From: Palaemon carinicauda
Lineage: Eukaryota; Arthropoda; Malacostraca; Decapoda; Palaemonidae
NCBI RefSeq assembly: GCF_036898095.1
Contig: NC_090744.1
Coordinates: forward strand, 12,344,158-12,408,157
DNA: 64,000 nt
Direction of reading: 5' to 3'
Below the pieces are notes generated by a model that worked only from the letters and a program-made list of their open reading frames with translations, did not search any database and was not told where the DNA came from. Of the stretch, positions 17,212 to 27,980 are shown piece after piece (positions within the stretch are counted from its first letter, which is position 1; every line of letters starts with the position of its first letter). Position numbers and translations under genes: made by a program.

Positions 17212-19444
17212 GGGTGTCCTTCTGAATCAAAGAGGCAGCAATCTCCTTAATCAAGTCCTCTGGAAAAAGGCACTTTAAGAGAGGAGCAAAAAGAAGTTCT
17301 GATCTCTGACACGGTGTTACTCCAGCTGACAGGAAAGAGCAAAGGTTCTCCCGTTTCTTGAGGACCCCGGATACGAACGAAGCCGCAAGCTCACTAGATC
17401 CATCACGTATGGCCTTGTCCATGCAGGACATTATGAGCAAGGAAGATTCCTTGTCAGACGGGGAGATCTTCCTGCTCAAAGCTCCCAGACACCAGTCCAA
17501 AAAGTTAAAGACCTCGAATGCTCTAAATACTCCTTTCAACAGATGGTCTAGGTCCGTAGGAGACCAGCATATCTTAGAGCGTCTCATGGCTAGCCTGCGG
17601 GGAGAGTCTACCAGACTTGAGAAGTCGCCCTGGGCAGAGGCAGGAACTCCCAAGCCGAGAACTTCTCCCGTGGCGTACCAGACGCTCGATCTGGAAGAGA
17701 GTCTCGCAGGGGGAAACGTAAACGCTGTCTTCCCTAGGTTCTTTTTGGACTGCATCCAATCTCCTAAAACTCGTAAAGCTCTCTTGGACGAGCGGGCGAG
17801 GACGAGTTTCGTAAAGGCAGGCGCGGATGACTGCGTACCTAAAGCAAACTCTGACGGAGGAGAGCGTGGAGCCGCAGACACAAACTGGTCCGGATACATC
17901 TCTTTGAACAGAGCAAGAACTTTTCTAAAGTCCAAAGAGGGTTGCGTGGTCTTGGGTTCGTCAAGGTCCGTATGTGGGTCATCAATGTGTGCCGCGTCGT
18001 CATCATCAGAGAGTCCATCATCTGAGAATTGAGGAGGAAGCGGCAAAGGAGTAGGAATCGGCTGGTCAGCTGAGTCCGGCAGCACGGGTGCACGCGTGAC
18101 TGAACCGGACGCAACGTCATGGAACTGTTGCCCAGTCTGTGAACTGGCAACAACCATAGCAGCGCGGGGACGCATAGCGTCTACTCCAGACTGTCTAGTC
18201 TGATGTGGGCGAGCAGAGGTAACCACACTGGGTTGCGGAGGTTGACGCACCGCGTCAAAACAAAACAACTTAGACTGTTGTACCTCGCGAACGTCAACAG
18301 AAGGTTCCGTGCGTCGCTGAACGTCAACATGCGGCTGGCAGGGTACACTGGAACGCATGGGTGGCGGGACTCTCTCAGCTGGAGTGCGGCAGAAGGTCGC
18401 CTCAGCGTCCACAGGACGCACAACCGTGGGTGGTTGTAGGCTAGAGGTTGGTGCAGCGTCAACCTTCTCCGCACGAAAGTCCTGCATCAATGACGTTAAC
18501 TGAGACTGCATGGTCTGCAGCAAAGACCACTTAGGGTCTACAGGAGCAGGTGCGGCAACAGACGGTGTGACTGCCTGATGCGGTACCGCTTTGCCTCTCT
18601 TAGGAGGTGAGCAGTCGTCGGAAGACTGCAGCGAGTCCGAACTGACCCAGTGGCTACAACTGGGCCGTTGGACTTGCGCGGAAGGGACCGACTTGCGCTT
18701 AAGAGGCCGCGAGACCTTGGCCCATGGTTTCTTACGAGAAACCTCTTCCGCAGACGAGGAATAAATGGGCTTTCTTGTCTTTGTGTGGGTGGGGCGATCT
18801 TGGGTAGATACGCCCGAAACCACGGAGGGAACGTCTGTTCGCTGATTAAAGCCTCTCGAACCCTTTGGTCGTACGACTTTGCTTCTCCCCTGGACTTGGG
18901 AGCTTGCAAGAGGTCCCGGACTGGGAGGACGACAGGCACGAACAGACGAACCCTCAAGCGCAACACTATCCACAACACTATCACTCACTTTATCACTACC
19001 CACTGCACTCTTACACTTCAGCTCCTTGACGTCTGCCATGAGCTGGTTACGGTCACTAGCCAAGGACTCGACTCTCTCACCCAGAGCTTGGATGGCACGC
19101 ATCATATCTGCCATCGAAGGTTCTTGAGTGCTAGAAGGGGGATCAGGAGCAACAACTACAGGGGAAGGAATAGGTTGTGGGGCATGAGGAGAGGAAAATT
19201 CAACGGAGCGAGACGAACTTCTCCTGACTCTATCTCTCTCTAGCCTACGTGTATATTTCTGGAATTCGATAAAATCGAATTCCGAAAGCCCAACGCATTC
19301 CTCACATCGATCTTCCAATTGACAGGTTTTATCCCGACAATTGGAACAAACAGTGTGAGGATCGATAGAGGCCTTCGGAAGACGCCTTGAACAGTCCCTA
19401 GCATTACACTTCCTGAATTTAGGGACTTGAGAAGGGTCAGCCAT
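17024..19444 (-). CDS. Gag-like ORF1 of DIRS copy B
   Basis: 806 aa starting MADPSQVP. The N-terminal Cys cluster has a CX4C first pair (C13, C18) instead of CX2C, then CX2C, C and CX2C. The middle is Pro/Gln/Val-rich, followed by the acidic LSDDDDAAHID patch, the conserved FRKVLALF...YPDQFVSAAPRSPPSEFALG region and an RG tail (FIPPFRGRASSRGG). It ends in TGA followed by CTG, in the same frame as YR. About 90 residues shorter than subfamily-1 gag, mainly in the low-complexity middle. Confidence 0.85.
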   Translation of the reverse strand: MADPSQVPKFRKCNARDCSRRLPKASIDPHTVCSNCRDKTCQLEDRCEECVGLSEFDFIEFQKYTRRLERDRVRRSSSRSVEFSSPHAPQPIPSPVVVAPDPPSSTQEPSMADMMRAIQALGERVESLASDRNQLMADVKELKCKSAVGSDKVSDSVVDSVALEGSSVRACRPPSPGPLASSQVQGRSKVVRPKGSRGFNQRTDVPSVVSGVSTQDRPTHTKTRKPIYSSSAEEVSRKKPWAKVSRPLKRKSVPSAQVQRPSCSHWVSSDSLQSSDDCSPPKRGKAVPHQAVTPSVAAPAPVDPKWSLLQTMQSQLTSLMQDFRAEKVDAAPTSSLQPPTVVRPVDAEATFCRTPAERVPPPMRSSVPCQPHVDVQRRTEPSVDVREVQQSKLFCFDAVRQPPQPSVVTSARPHQTRQSGVDAMRPRAAMVVASSQTGQQFHDVASGSVTRAPVLPDSADQPIPTPLPLPPQFSDDGLSDDDDAAHIDDPHTDLDEPKTTQPSLDFRKVLALFKEMYPDQFVSAAPRSPPSEFALGTQSSAPAFTKLVLARSSKRALRVLGDWMQSKKNLGKTAFTFPPARLSSRSSVWYATGEVLGLGVPASAQGDFSSLVDSPRRLAMRRSKICWSPTDLDHLLKGVFRAFEVFNFLDWCLGALSRKISPSDKESSLLIMSCMDKAIRDGSSELAASFVSGVLKKRENLCSFLSAGVTPCQRSELLFAPLLKCLFPEDLIKEIAASLIQKDTHDLVASSARKATPLPTLSRPRMDTPASRFIPPFRGRASSRGGTRVEGRRGKKKGTKSFKGRV

Positions 19445-19649
19445 TTTGAATAAGTCAAAGGGGAATTAAAAAACTATCCAAAGTCATCAACAAATAATCC
19501 GATATCAACAAAAGAATGCAAGGATGCATTGAAGATAAAGCCTGCAAAGCGAAAGCTCAAAACTAGAAATGTGTACTTCACCAAAAAGTTGTGAAAACCA
19601 ATCCAGTTAGCAACAGCGAATTAGTAGGTCTTGCCGGTGGCACGACAGA

Positions 19650-19811
19650 GAGAAAATTGAGTTCTGTGTTTACATTGAGTACTGAGTACCTGCACGACAG
19701 ATGGCGCTGTTGAAGTACACCCCCTACCTGCATAGCGATCGCTGGCGGATTTTGAACGTAGAGTTTTCTGTCGAGCAGCAGAGCTGCAGCTTATATAATC
19801 ACCGGCTAAGT
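19650..19811. repeat. Right ITR core, DIRS copy B
   Basis: Partner of 13368-13529. It ends CCGGCTAAGT, where the other copies have CCGGGTAAGT, and the same substitution appears in this copy's ICR. Confidence 0.9.
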
Positions 19812-19824
19812 TTAATATTGAAAA

Positions 19825-20443
19825 ATAGTTTGAACGGCCTTTCCACCTTTACTCAAGTCATACACCTATTAAAAGGTCGATGATTTGTACTCATGTAGGA
19901 ACAAATACGTTTCTCTCATGAAGACATTTGACATAAAATGTTACAATTGAAAACCTACATTTCCAAAGGGAAGCAAGCAAAAAGATACGACATGACCTGA
20001 CCTAACCTAAGGTGGGCATCCTTACCTACAGGGGGTTCTGTCCACTACCACCACCCTTAAGACTTGGTGTCCTTACTTTACCTTACCCTAAGGTAGGCTG
20101 TATTCCTGTGTTGTTTCCTCAGTCTGCTTTCCTTCAGAAACATGGTTTTAGACGAATCTTCTTTAGGAAAGTATGACTTCCTGACAGTAATGGACATCAA
20201 TTCTGTTCAAAACAGTCCTGATCACCCCAGTAATAGTTCTTATTCTATGCAAGAGGGAAATGCAGATATATTCGGCATGACAACAGCAACAAAATCCTCA
20301 CCAACCATGATAATAAGGATGACTTCCATTGAGGCCTCTGTCGATCATTTTCTGGGGCTTCATCAATATCATCTTCTTGGAAGTAGCAGTGTCTACAGGA
20401 CCTAAATAAGACAAAGGTTGTAGCTTAGCTAGTAGTAATAGTA

Positions 20444-20477
<34 letters not shown>

Positions 20478-20854
20478 TGATGACAACAACAATTGTTCCA
20501 CAATAATGGACATAACATCTCTAGAAATAAGCGTAGATGACTGGCAAAAAAAAATGTCACATGACAGAAAAAAAAAAAGTTCTGCTTGGTGACTTGGATG
20601 GCGACTGCAAGCGGCAACCAGTTCTGGCACTATAGAAAGTGGGATATTACTGTCTGAAGGCATAGAATTTGGATAATTTTATTCAACTGTAGAACCTAGG
20701 TTATGATTAGTCTCCAGCAATAGAATATTCTTCTTCACGCAAGGGGTTAACTACTGCACTGTAATTGGTCAGTGGCCACTTTCCTTTTGTTATGGTAAGC
20801 AGCTCTTTTAGGAGAAAGACACTCCAAAATCAAACCATCGTTCTCTAGTCTTGG
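19825..20854. other. Inter-element spacer with AAT microsatellite
   Basis: 20417-20476 carries a remnant of the LINE 3' tip (GGTTGTAGCTTAGCTAGTAG) running into (AAT)n and GATGAT repeats. The remaining sequence has no supported gene; the 87-codon frame at 20142-20405 has no recognisable motif. Confidence 0.5.
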
Positions 20855-21253
20855 GTAGTACCATGGTGTTGCACTGACTTGGGTTAGAGTTCTCTTGCTT
20901 GAGGGTACACTCAGGAACACTTCTATCTTATTTCTCTTCCTCTTGTTTTGTACAAGTTTTTATAGTTTTAGGAAATATTTATATCAATGTTACTGTTTGT
21001 TCTTCATGAGTCTTTTTATCGTTTATTTATGACATATTTGTTTTTGATGTTGTTAATAGTTTATATATGACATGTCTGTTTTGACATTGTTACTTATTTT
21101 AGAATGATTTATTGTTAATTTGTTCTCTTCATTTATTTATTTCCTTTCCTCACTGGGCTATTTTTCCCTGTTGGAGCCCCTGGGCTTATAGCATCTTGCT
21201 TTTCCAACTAGGGTTGTAGCTTAGCAAGTAATAATAATAATAATAATAATAAT
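20855..21253 (+). mobile_element. LINE 3' end with (AAT)n tail, interrupted by DIRS copy C
   Basis: Plus-strand 3' UTR of the common LINE: GGGTTAGAGTTCTCTTGC, CACTGGGCTATTTTTCCCTG, GCTTATAGCATCTTGC and CCAACTAGGGTTGTAGC, ending in (AAT)n at 21230-21253. Copy C begins exactly inside this tail at 21254, and AAT units resume right after the element (27994 onward). This shows a nested insertion without target duplication. Confidence 0.8.
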
Positions 21254-21289
21254 ATGTTATTTTTATTAGTCAAATAAATTTTTGAATAT

Positions 21290-21448
21290 ACTTACCCGAT
21301 AATCATGTAGCTGTCAACTCCGTTGCCCGACAGAATTCTACGGAGGGATACGCCAGCTATCACAATACTAGAAGGGGGTGTACTCACCAGCGCCACCTGT
21401 GGCCAGGTACTATAGTACTTCTTGTTGACACCTCCTCAATTTTTCCTC
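21290..21448. repeat. Left ITR core, DIRS copy C
   Basis: 159 bp, reverse complement of 27822-27980 with no mismatch that I could find. It shares variants with its partner that differ from copy A (TCTACGGAGG, GTACTCACC, CTATAGTAC), so the pair changed together. Confidence 0.95.
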
Positions 21449-21492
21449 GGTCCACTGGTTCTCTATGGGGAGGAAGGGAGGGTCAATTAAAT

Positions 21493-21583
21493 CATGATTA
21501 TCGGGTAAGTATATTCAAAAATTTATTTTACTAATAAAAATAACATTTTTCAATATTAAACTTACCCGATAATCATGTAGCTG
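21493..21583. repeat. ICR, DIRS copy C
   Basis: Reverse complement of the left terminus (21254 onward) fused to the reverse complement of the right terminus (ending 27993). Left end and ICR differ at the TTAGTCAAAT/TTTACTAATA position. Confidence 0.9.
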
Positions 21584-21980
21584 ATTCACACCCAGGGGGG
21601 TGGGTGAAAACCAGTGTACAAGATTAAAGGATAGCTAAGTATCCCATATTTCATATAACAGTTATCTCAAATAACAATGAAATAATAAGTACCTGGTAAG
21701 GAAGTCGACTTGAACCGTTACTCTGCCTCTTTTTTAAGTTCGTCTTCCTTACTGAGCGCAGCGTTCCTCTTGGAGGCTGAATCAACTCAAAGGTGCTAAA
21801 GTATATAGGGCTGCAACCCCTACTAAAGGACCTCTACACAACCTCTAACCCAGGCGCTTCTCAAGAATGAATTGACCACCCGCCAAATCAAAAGGATGCG
21901 GAAGGCTTCTTAGCCTACCGTAACAACCATAAAAACAACAATAAAAGTATTCAAGAGAAAGGTTAAAAAAGGTTATGGGA

Positions 21981-23174
21981 TTAAGGGAATGTAGTGGCTG
22001 AGCCCTCACCTACTACTGCACTCGCTGCTACGAATGGTCCCAGGGTGTAGCAGTTCTCGTAAAGAGACTGGACATCTTTAAGATAAAATGATGCAAACAC
22101 TGACTTGCTCCTCCAATAGGTTGCATCCATTATGCTCTGCAGAGAACGGTTTTTATTAAAGGCCATCGAAGTAGCTACGGCTCTTACTTCGTGGGTCCTT
22201 ACCTTCAGCAAAGCAAGGTCTTCCTCCTTTAAGTGAGAATGGGCTTCTCTAATCAGAAGCCTTATATAATACGAAACCCCGTTCTTGGACATGGGCCTCG
22301 AAGGTTTCTTGATGGCACACCATAAGGCTTCTGACTGTCCTCGAATAGGTTTTGACCTATTAAAATAATATTTGAGAGCTCTGACAGGGCAAAGAACTCT
22401 CTCTAGCTCGTTACCTACCATGTTGGAGAGGCTAGGTATTTCAAACGATCTAGGCCAAGGACGTGAAGGAAGTTCATTCTTAGCTAAGAATCCGAGCTGT
22501 AAAGAACATGTTGCAGATTCGGTCGTGAAACCAATGTTCTTGCTGAAGGCATGAACCTCACTGACTCTTTTAGCTGTTGCAAGGCAGACGAGAAAAAGTG
22601 TCTTGAGGGTAAGGTCCTTGAAGGAAGCTGACTGGAGAGGTTCGAACCTAGGTGACATAAGGAACCTTAAGACTACGTCTAGGTTCCAGCCTGGAGTGGG
22701 TAGACGACGCTCTTTAGAAGTCTCAAAAGACTTAAGGATGTCTTGAAGGTCCTTGTTGGAAGAAAGGTCCAAACCTCTGTGGCGGAGAACTGAAGCCAAC
22801 ATACTCCTGTACCCTTTAATCGTAGGGGCTGAAAGGGATCTCTCATTCCTAAGATGTAATAGGAAGTCAGCTATTTGGGTCACAGAGGTATTGGTAGAGG
22901 ATACTGCATTGGCTCTACACCAGCTCCGGAAGACTTCCCACTTAGATTGGTAGACTCTACGAGTGGAAACCCTCCTTGCTCTGGCAATCGCACTGGCTGC
23001 CTCCTTCGAAAAGCCTCTAGCTCTAGCGAATCTTTCGACAGTCTGAAGGCAGTCAGCCGAAGAGCGTGGAGGTTTGGGTGCAACCTGTCTACGTGAGGTT
23101 GACGTAGAAGGTCCACTCTTAGAGGGAGAGTCCTGGGGACGTCGACCAGCCATTGAAGTACCTCTGTGAACCAT
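21981..23174 (-). CDS. Tyrosine recombinase of DIRS copy C
   Basis: 397 aa from the ATG at 23174 (MVHRGTSMAG). Closest to copy A's recombinase. R in AKRVSEVHA, HEVR and the FASFYLKD tyrosine are intact. It overlaps the 3' end of RT by 295 bases. The frame is open upstream to a TGA at 24939-24941. Confidence 0.92.
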   Translation of the reverse strand: MVHRGTSMAGRRPQDSPSKSGPSTSTSRRQVAPKPPRSSADCLQTVERFARARGFSKEAASAIARARRVSTRRVYQSKWEVFRSWCRANAVSSTNTSVTQIADFLLHLRNERSLSAPTIKGYRSMLASVLRHRGLDLSSNKDLQDILKSFETSKERRLPTPGWNLDVVLRFLMSPRFEPLQSASFKDLTLKTLFLVCLATAKRVSEVHAFSKNIGFTTESATCSLQLGFLAKNELPSRPWPRSFEIPSLSNMVGNELERVLCPVRALKYYFNRSKPIRGQSEALWCAIKKPSRPMSKNGVSYYIRLLIREAHSHLKEEDLALLKVRTHEVRAVATSMAFNKNRSLQSIMDATYWRSKSVFASFYLKDVQSLYENCYTLGPFVAASAVVGEGSATTFP

Positions 23175-25141
23175 TCTCTTGCAGGCCAAAGGGGAGCAAC
23201 CAGCGTCAGCCGTGTCCCTTCGTGCGAGATGAACTTCTGAAGGACTTTGTTTATTATCTTGAACGGTGGAAATGCGTAAAGGTCGAGATGGGACCAGTTC
23301 AGCAGAAAAGCATCCACATGAACTGCTGCTGGGTCTGGAACTGGGGAACAGTACAACGGAAGTCTCTTGGTCATGGAGGTGGCAAACAGATCTATGGTAG
23401 GCTGACCCCACAAGGTCCAAAGTCTGTTGCACACGCTCTTGTGGAGGGTCCATTCCGTGGGAATGACCTGATCCCTTCTGCTTAGGCGATCTGCTGAGAC
23501 GTTCATGTTGCCCTGAATGAACCTCGTGACTAAAGTGAGGTTTTGACTTCTTGACCAAATGAGGAGGTCCCTTGCGATCTCGTATAGGCTCCTCGAATGG
23601 GTCCCTCCTTGCTTGGAGATGTAAGCCAAGGCTGTGGTGTTGTCGGAGTTCACCTCCACCACCTTGCCTAGCAGGAGGGACTTGAAGTTCAACAGGGCTA
23701 AATGAACTGCTAGTAGCTCCTTGCAGTTGATGTGGAGCGTTCCCTGTTCCTCGTTCCACGTTCCCGAGCACTCCTGTCCGTTCAAGGTCGCGCCCCAGCC
23801 CGAGTCCGATGCATCCGAGAAGAGATGAAGATTGGGGGTCTGAATAGCCAACGATAGGCCCTCCCTGAGAAGGAGATTGGTCTTCCACCACAAGAGAGTG
23901 GTCTTCATCTCTTTGGTGACTGGGATAGAGACTGCTTCGAGAGTCAAACCCTTGTCCCAATGAGCTGCAAGATGGAATTGAAGAGGGCGGAGGTGGAGTC
24001 TCCCTAGCTCGACGAACAGGGCCAGCGATGAAAGGGTCCCTGTGAGACTCATCCACTGTCTCACCGAGCAACTGCTCCTCTTCAGCATGCTCATGATGCA
24101 ATCTAGGGCTTGGCTTATCCTTGGGGCCGATGGAAAAGCCCGAAAATCCTGACTCCGAATCTCCATTCCCAGGTACACAATGGATTGGGAGGGAATGAGA
24201 TGAGACTTTTCTAGGTTGACTAACAGACCCAGTTCTTTGATTAAGTCCAAAGTCCAGTTGAGACTCTCCAGACAGCGACGACTCGTGGAGGCTCTCAACA
24301 GCCAGTCGTCTAAGTAAAGGGAGGCTCTGATGTCCGATAAGTGGAGGAATTTTGCTATATTCCTCATCAGATGCGTAAACACCATAGGAGCTGTGCTTAG
24401 GCCAAAACACAGGGCTTGGAATTGGTAGACAACCTTTCCAAAAACGAATCTCAGGAAAGGTTGGGAGTCTGGATGAATAGGAACGTGAAAGTAGGCATCT
24501 TTCAGGTCCAACGAGACCATCCAGTCCTCCTGCCTGACCGCTGCTAGGACCGACTTCGTCGTCTCCATCGTGAACGTCTGCTTGGTGACATACGCATTGA
24601 GCGCGCTGACGTCCAGCACCGGTCTCCAACCTCCTGTCTTCTTGGCCACCAGAAAGAGACGGTTGTAGAAGCCCGGGGATTGATGGTCCCGGACTATAAC
24701 CACTGCCTTCTTCTGTAAAAGGAGCGACACCTCCTGGTGCAACGCTAGCCTCTTGTCCTTTTCTTTGTAGTTGGGAGAGAGGTTGATGGGAGATGTGGTC
24801 AGAGGGGGTTTGCGGCAGAATGGTATCCTGTAACCCTCCCTCAGCCAACTGACAGACTGGGCGTCTGCACCTCTCTTTTCCCAGGCTTGCCAGAAGATCT
24901 TGAGTCTGGCTCCTACTGCTGTCTGTAGATGAGGAGAGTCAGTTTTTTCCTTAAGAAGCCTTGGAACCTTTCCTAGACTTGCTCCTGGAAGAGTCTGGAC
25001 GGGAGCTTCCTCGGCTGGGGGCTCTACCACGAAAGGGCGGAATAAACCTCGTAGCAGGAGTATCAGCCCCTGGGGTGCGATAAGTCCTGGGGACTGAGGT
25101 AGCAACCTTAGTCTTACGAGCCGATGAGGCCACAAGATCAT
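22880..25141 (-). CDS. RT-RNaseH-methyltransferase-like polyprotein, DIRS copy C
   Basis: 753 aa from an ATG (MILWPHRL) within gag, 190 bases before the gag stop and +1 to it. It has the complete RT core (SLDLKDAYFHVPIHPDS, CFGLSTAP, YLDD), the RNase H set (FSDAS, CKELLAV, NSDNT, NVSAD) and the DIRS-type methyltransferase-like C-terminus (PTIDLFATS, LDLYAFPP). No stop or frameshift was seen. The same ATG is present in B and D but mutated in A. Confidence 0.92.
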   Translation of the reverse strand: MILWPHRLVRLRLLPQSPGLIAPQGLILLLRGLFRPFVVEPPAEEAPVQTLPGASLGKVPRLLKEKTDSPHLQTAVGARLKIFWQAWEKRGADAQSVSWLREGYRIPFCRKPPLTTSPINLSPNYKEKDKRLALHQEVSLLLQKKAVVIVRDHQSPGFYNRLFLVAKKTGGWRPVLDVSALNAYVTKQTFTMETTKSVLAAVRQEDWMVSLDLKDAYFHVPIHPDSQPFLRFVFGKVVYQFQALCFGLSTAPMVFTHLMRNIAKFLHLSDIRASLYLDDWLLRASTSRRCLESLNWTLDLIKELGLLVNLEKSHLIPSQSIVYLGMEIRSQDFRAFPSAPRISQALDCIMSMLKRSSCSVRQWMSLTGTLSSLALFVELGRLHLRPLQFHLAAHWDKGLTLEAVSIPVTKEMKTTLLWWKTNLLLREGLSLAIQTPNLHLFSDASDSGWGATLNGQECSGTWNEEQGTLHINCKELLAVHLALLNFKSLLLGKVVEVNSDNTTALAYISKQGGTHSRSLYEIARDLLIWSRSQNLTLVTRFIQGNMNVSADRLSRRDQVIPTEWTLHKSVCNRLWTLWGQPTIDLFATSMTKRLPLYCSPVPDPAAVHVDAFLLNWSHLDLYAFPPFKIINKVLQKFISHEGTRLTLVAPLWPAREWFTEVLQWLVDVPRTLPLRVDLLRQPHVDRLHPNLHALRLTAFRLSKDSLELEAFRRRQPVRLPEQGGFPLVESTNLSGKSSGAGVEPMQYPLPIPL

Positions 25142-27611
25142 GGGTGTCCTTTTGTATCAGGGCCGCAGACAAGTCCTTAACAAGCTCTTCGGGAAAAAGG
25201 AACTTCGAGAGCGGAGCGAAAAGGAGTTGAGACCTTTGACAAGGTGTGATGCTGGAGGAAAGGAAGGTACAAAGCTGCTCCCTTTTCTTAAGAACCCCTG
25301 ACACAAACATCGATGCAAGCTCGCCAGATCCATCCCTAATGGCCTTATCCATGCAGGACATTAAGAGCATGGCAGAGGTCTTCTTGCTAAGGGCCCCCAG
25401 GCACAAGTCTAGGAAATTGAACATCTCAAATGCTCTAAAAATACCCTTCAGGAAGTGATCAAGGTCTGAGAAGGTCCAGCAAACCTTAGAGCGCCTCATT
25501 GCTGTTCTACGAGGAGAGTCTACCAGACTTGAGAAGTCAGCCTGGGCAGAGGCAGGTACTCCCAAGCCTGGTTCCTCTCCTGTGGCATACCAAACGCCCG
25601 CTTTAGAAGTGAGCTTAGTCGGAGGAAACATAAACGAAGTCTTTCCAAGTTGTTGCTTAGACTGCAACCACTCCCCTAAAATCCTTAACGCTCTCTTAGA
25701 GGACCTTGCTAAGACGAGCTTAGTATATGTAGACTTAGCTGGCTGCATGCCCAGCGAAAACTCAGATGGCGGAGAGCGGGGGATAGCAGAGACAAAGTGG
25801 TCTGGGTATACCTCTCTAAAAAGAGCCAAGACCTTACGAAAGTCAATAGGAGGCGGAGAAGACTTGGATTCATCCACGTCTGATGAGGGATCCAGGTGTG
25901 CAGCCTCATCATCAGAAACCTCATCACCAGAGTGTAGCGAAGAGATAGGTAAGGTATGCTGAACAGCAGAATCAGCACGAGCTGGAACAAAAATACTTGT
26001 GGTTTCCTCCTCAAGACTCTGTTGAGGGAACACCTGAGGCTCAGGCTGCAAAGGCTGATCAAAAGAAGTAGCAGAAGGTAGGCGCATGGGTGGAGGAGGC
26101 TGACTCCTGGCATGAGTGTCTGAACTCAAGAGTTGCGCTTGCTGTGTGGTTGGTGGATGCGCAGTAGCAGGTTCCTGAGGAACGAGTTGAGGTTCCTGAG
26201 GTGTGAGCTGTGAGCGATGAGGTAGTGGCTGCGCAGAACGCAGTAATTGTCTCGCGAGTTGAGGTTCCTGAGGCGCAAGGCTAAGGTGTTGAGGTGCTTG
26301 CCTTGAGGAGGGTTGAGTTCGCTGCAGCGAGAGCTGAGGAGTCTGACTCATGGATGGGAGAGGTTGTTGTACCTCAAGAGAGTGTTGCCTCACTGGTGGA
26401 ACTGCAAGTGGAAGCGGAGGAAGTAAGGTATAAGCTTCCTGTTCCCATTGCTGAGGTTGCCTTAAGGAAGGCGGAGGGAGCTGCACACCACTGGAAACAG
26501 TCAACTCAGAGCGTGGTAAGGTATCCTGAGGAGCCTCAACATCGTACGCCTGGCAGGCAGTACTGCGGTTAGGCGGAGCGATCGCAGGAGGAGGTGTAAC
26601 CTTCTCAGCCTGACACTCACGCATCAAGACCGCAAGTTGTGACTGCATGGACTGCAGTAGAGTCAACTTGGGGTCGGCAGACACTAAGGTCTGCTGAGGT
26701 AAAGCCTTAACAGCAGAGATCTGTTGCGGCAGCACCTTACTCCTCTTAGGAGGAGTGCATTCAACTGATGACTGCGGCGAGTCAGAGCTGATCCAATGAC
26801 TGCAGCCAGGTTGAGCTCTTGAGGTCTGGACTCTGCGTTTGAGTGGTCTTGAGACCTGAGTCCAACGTTTCTTCCCTGACAATTCTTCAGCAGACGAGTA
26901 AAAGACGGGCTCAATCGTCTGCAGGTGGGAGTGACGGTCTGTGGAAGACACGCCCGCAACCACCGAGGATACTTCTGTGCGCCGATCAAGGCCTGCCGAA
27001 CCCTTTTGCCCTTCGACATTGCTTCTCCCCTGGGCTTGGGAGCTTGCAAGAGGTCCCGGACTGGGAGGACGACTGGCACGCACAGAAGTACCCTCACGCA
27101 CCACACTGACACTGACACTAGCACTTGGCACTGCACTGACACTAGCACTCGTCACAGCACTGGCACTAATACCACCCACTGCACTCTTGACCTTAAGTTC
27201 CTTGACTTCGGCCATAAGAGACTTATGATCACTAACCACTGACTCTACTTTATCACCTAAAGCCTGAATGGCACGCAAAACAACAGACATATAAGGTTGA
27301 GGGCAAATAGTAGGTTCGGGGGTAGCCACTACAGGGGGAGGAAAAGGTAGGGGATCATGAGGTGAGGAAAAAAGTGAAGAGCGAGAAGAACTCCTCCTAA
27401 CTCTCTCTCTCTCTAACTTGGTTGAATACTTAAGAAATCGGACAAAATCAAGTTCCGAAAGTCCGGCGCATTCCTCACATCGATCTTCTAACTGACAGGG
27501 CCTTTCCCTACAGTCAGAACAAGCGGTGTGAGGATCTACCGAGGCCTTCGGAATACGCCTATTACAAGACCTACATCGTCTTTGGGGTGGGGCTTGTGAA
27601 ATGTCAGACAT
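24951..27611 (-). CDS. Gag-like ORF1 of DIRS copy C
   Basis: 886 aa from ATG (MSDISQAP). Cys cluster CX2C...CX2C-X4-C-X5-CX2C as in copy A, a Pro/Gln-rich middle with repeated PQEPQL-type motifs, the acidic patch and the RG tail. Compared with A it lacks about six residues after SKKTS. It ends four codons earlier at a TAA (24951-24953), while the TGA used by the other copies is still present at 24939-24941. Confidence 0.85.
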   Translation of the reverse strand: MSDISQAPPQRRCRSCNRRIPKASVDPHTACSDCRERPCQLEDRCEECAGLSELDFVRFLKYSTKLERERVRRSSSRSSLFSSPHDPLPFPPPVVATPEPTICPQPYMSVVLRAIQALGDKVESVVSDHKSLMAEVKELKVKSAVGGISASAVTSASVSAVPSASVSVSVVREGTSVRASRPPSPGPLASSQAQGRSNVEGQKGSAGLDRRTEVSSVVAGVSSTDRHSHLQTIEPVFYSSAEELSGKKRWTQVSRPLKRRVQTSRAQPGCSHWISSDSPQSSVECTPPKRSKVLPQQISAVKALPQQTLVSADPKLTLLQSMQSQLAVLMRECQAEKVTPPPAIAPPNRSTACQAYDVEAPQDTLPRSELTVSSGVQLPPPSLRQPQQWEQEAYTLLPPLPLAVPPVRQHSLEVQQPLPSMSQTPQLSLQRTQPSSRQAPQHLSLAPQEPQLARQLLRSAQPLPHRSQLTPQEPQLVPQEPATAHPPTTQQAQLLSSDTHARSQPPPPMRLPSATSFDQPLQPEPQVFPQQSLEEETTSIFVPARADSAVQHTLPISSLHSGDEVSDDEAAHLDPSSDVDESKSSPPPIDFRKVLALFREVYPDHFVSAIPRSPPSEFSLGMQPAKSTYTKLVLARSSKRALRILGEWLQSKQQLGKTSFMFPPTKLTSKAGVWYATGEEPGLGVPASAQADFSSLVDSPRRTAMRRSKVCWTFSDLDHFLKGIFRAFEMFNFLDLCLGALSKKTSAMLLMSCMDKAIRDGSGELASMFVSGVLKKREQLCTFLSSSITPCQRSQLLFAPLSKFLFPEELVKDLSAALIQKDTHDLVASSARKTKVATSVPRTYRTPGADTPATRFIPPFRGRAPSRGSSRPDSSRSKSRKGSKAS

Positions 27612-27821
27612 CTTGAATCAAAAGAGTTAGCCAAGTGGGGATTCCAAATCAAGCAAAAGATCGTTAACCGTTAATCAGGACTAAATAATAGCTATCTAAG
27701 CTAATATAGAAGTTTTCCAGTAAAGCGACAGCCGAAATCTGAGAGAAATACTTCACCAAAAGCCGTGAAAATACTCCAAGATCATAAGCGTATCCCAGAA
27801 CGTCTTGCCGGAAGCACGACA

Positions 27822-27980
27822 GAGGAAAAATTGAGGAGGTGTCAACAAGAAGTACTATAGTACCTGGCCACAGGTGGCGCTGGTGAGTACACCCCCTTCT
27901 AGTATTGTGATAGCTGGCGTATCCCTCCGTAGAATTCTGTCGGGCAACGGAGTTGACAGCTACATGATTATCGGGTAAGT
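27822..27980. repeat. Right ITR core, DIRS copy C
   Basis: Partner of 21290-21448, apparently identical. The gag start lies about 210 bp away, as in copy A. Confidence 0.95.

Larger units (their letters stand above)
13333..19824 (-). mobile_element. DIRS1-like YR retrotransposon, copy B (subfamily 2)
   Basis: A 6.5-kb element with the same plan as copy A but diverged ITRs (ACTTACCCGGTGATTATATAAG) and a CX4C first cysteine pair in gag. All three ORFs are open. The ITRs (13368-13529 and 19650-19811) differ at about three positions, which makes B look the oldest of the four insertions. Flanks CACATT at the left and ATAGTTTG at the right show no target-site duplication. Confidence 0.95.
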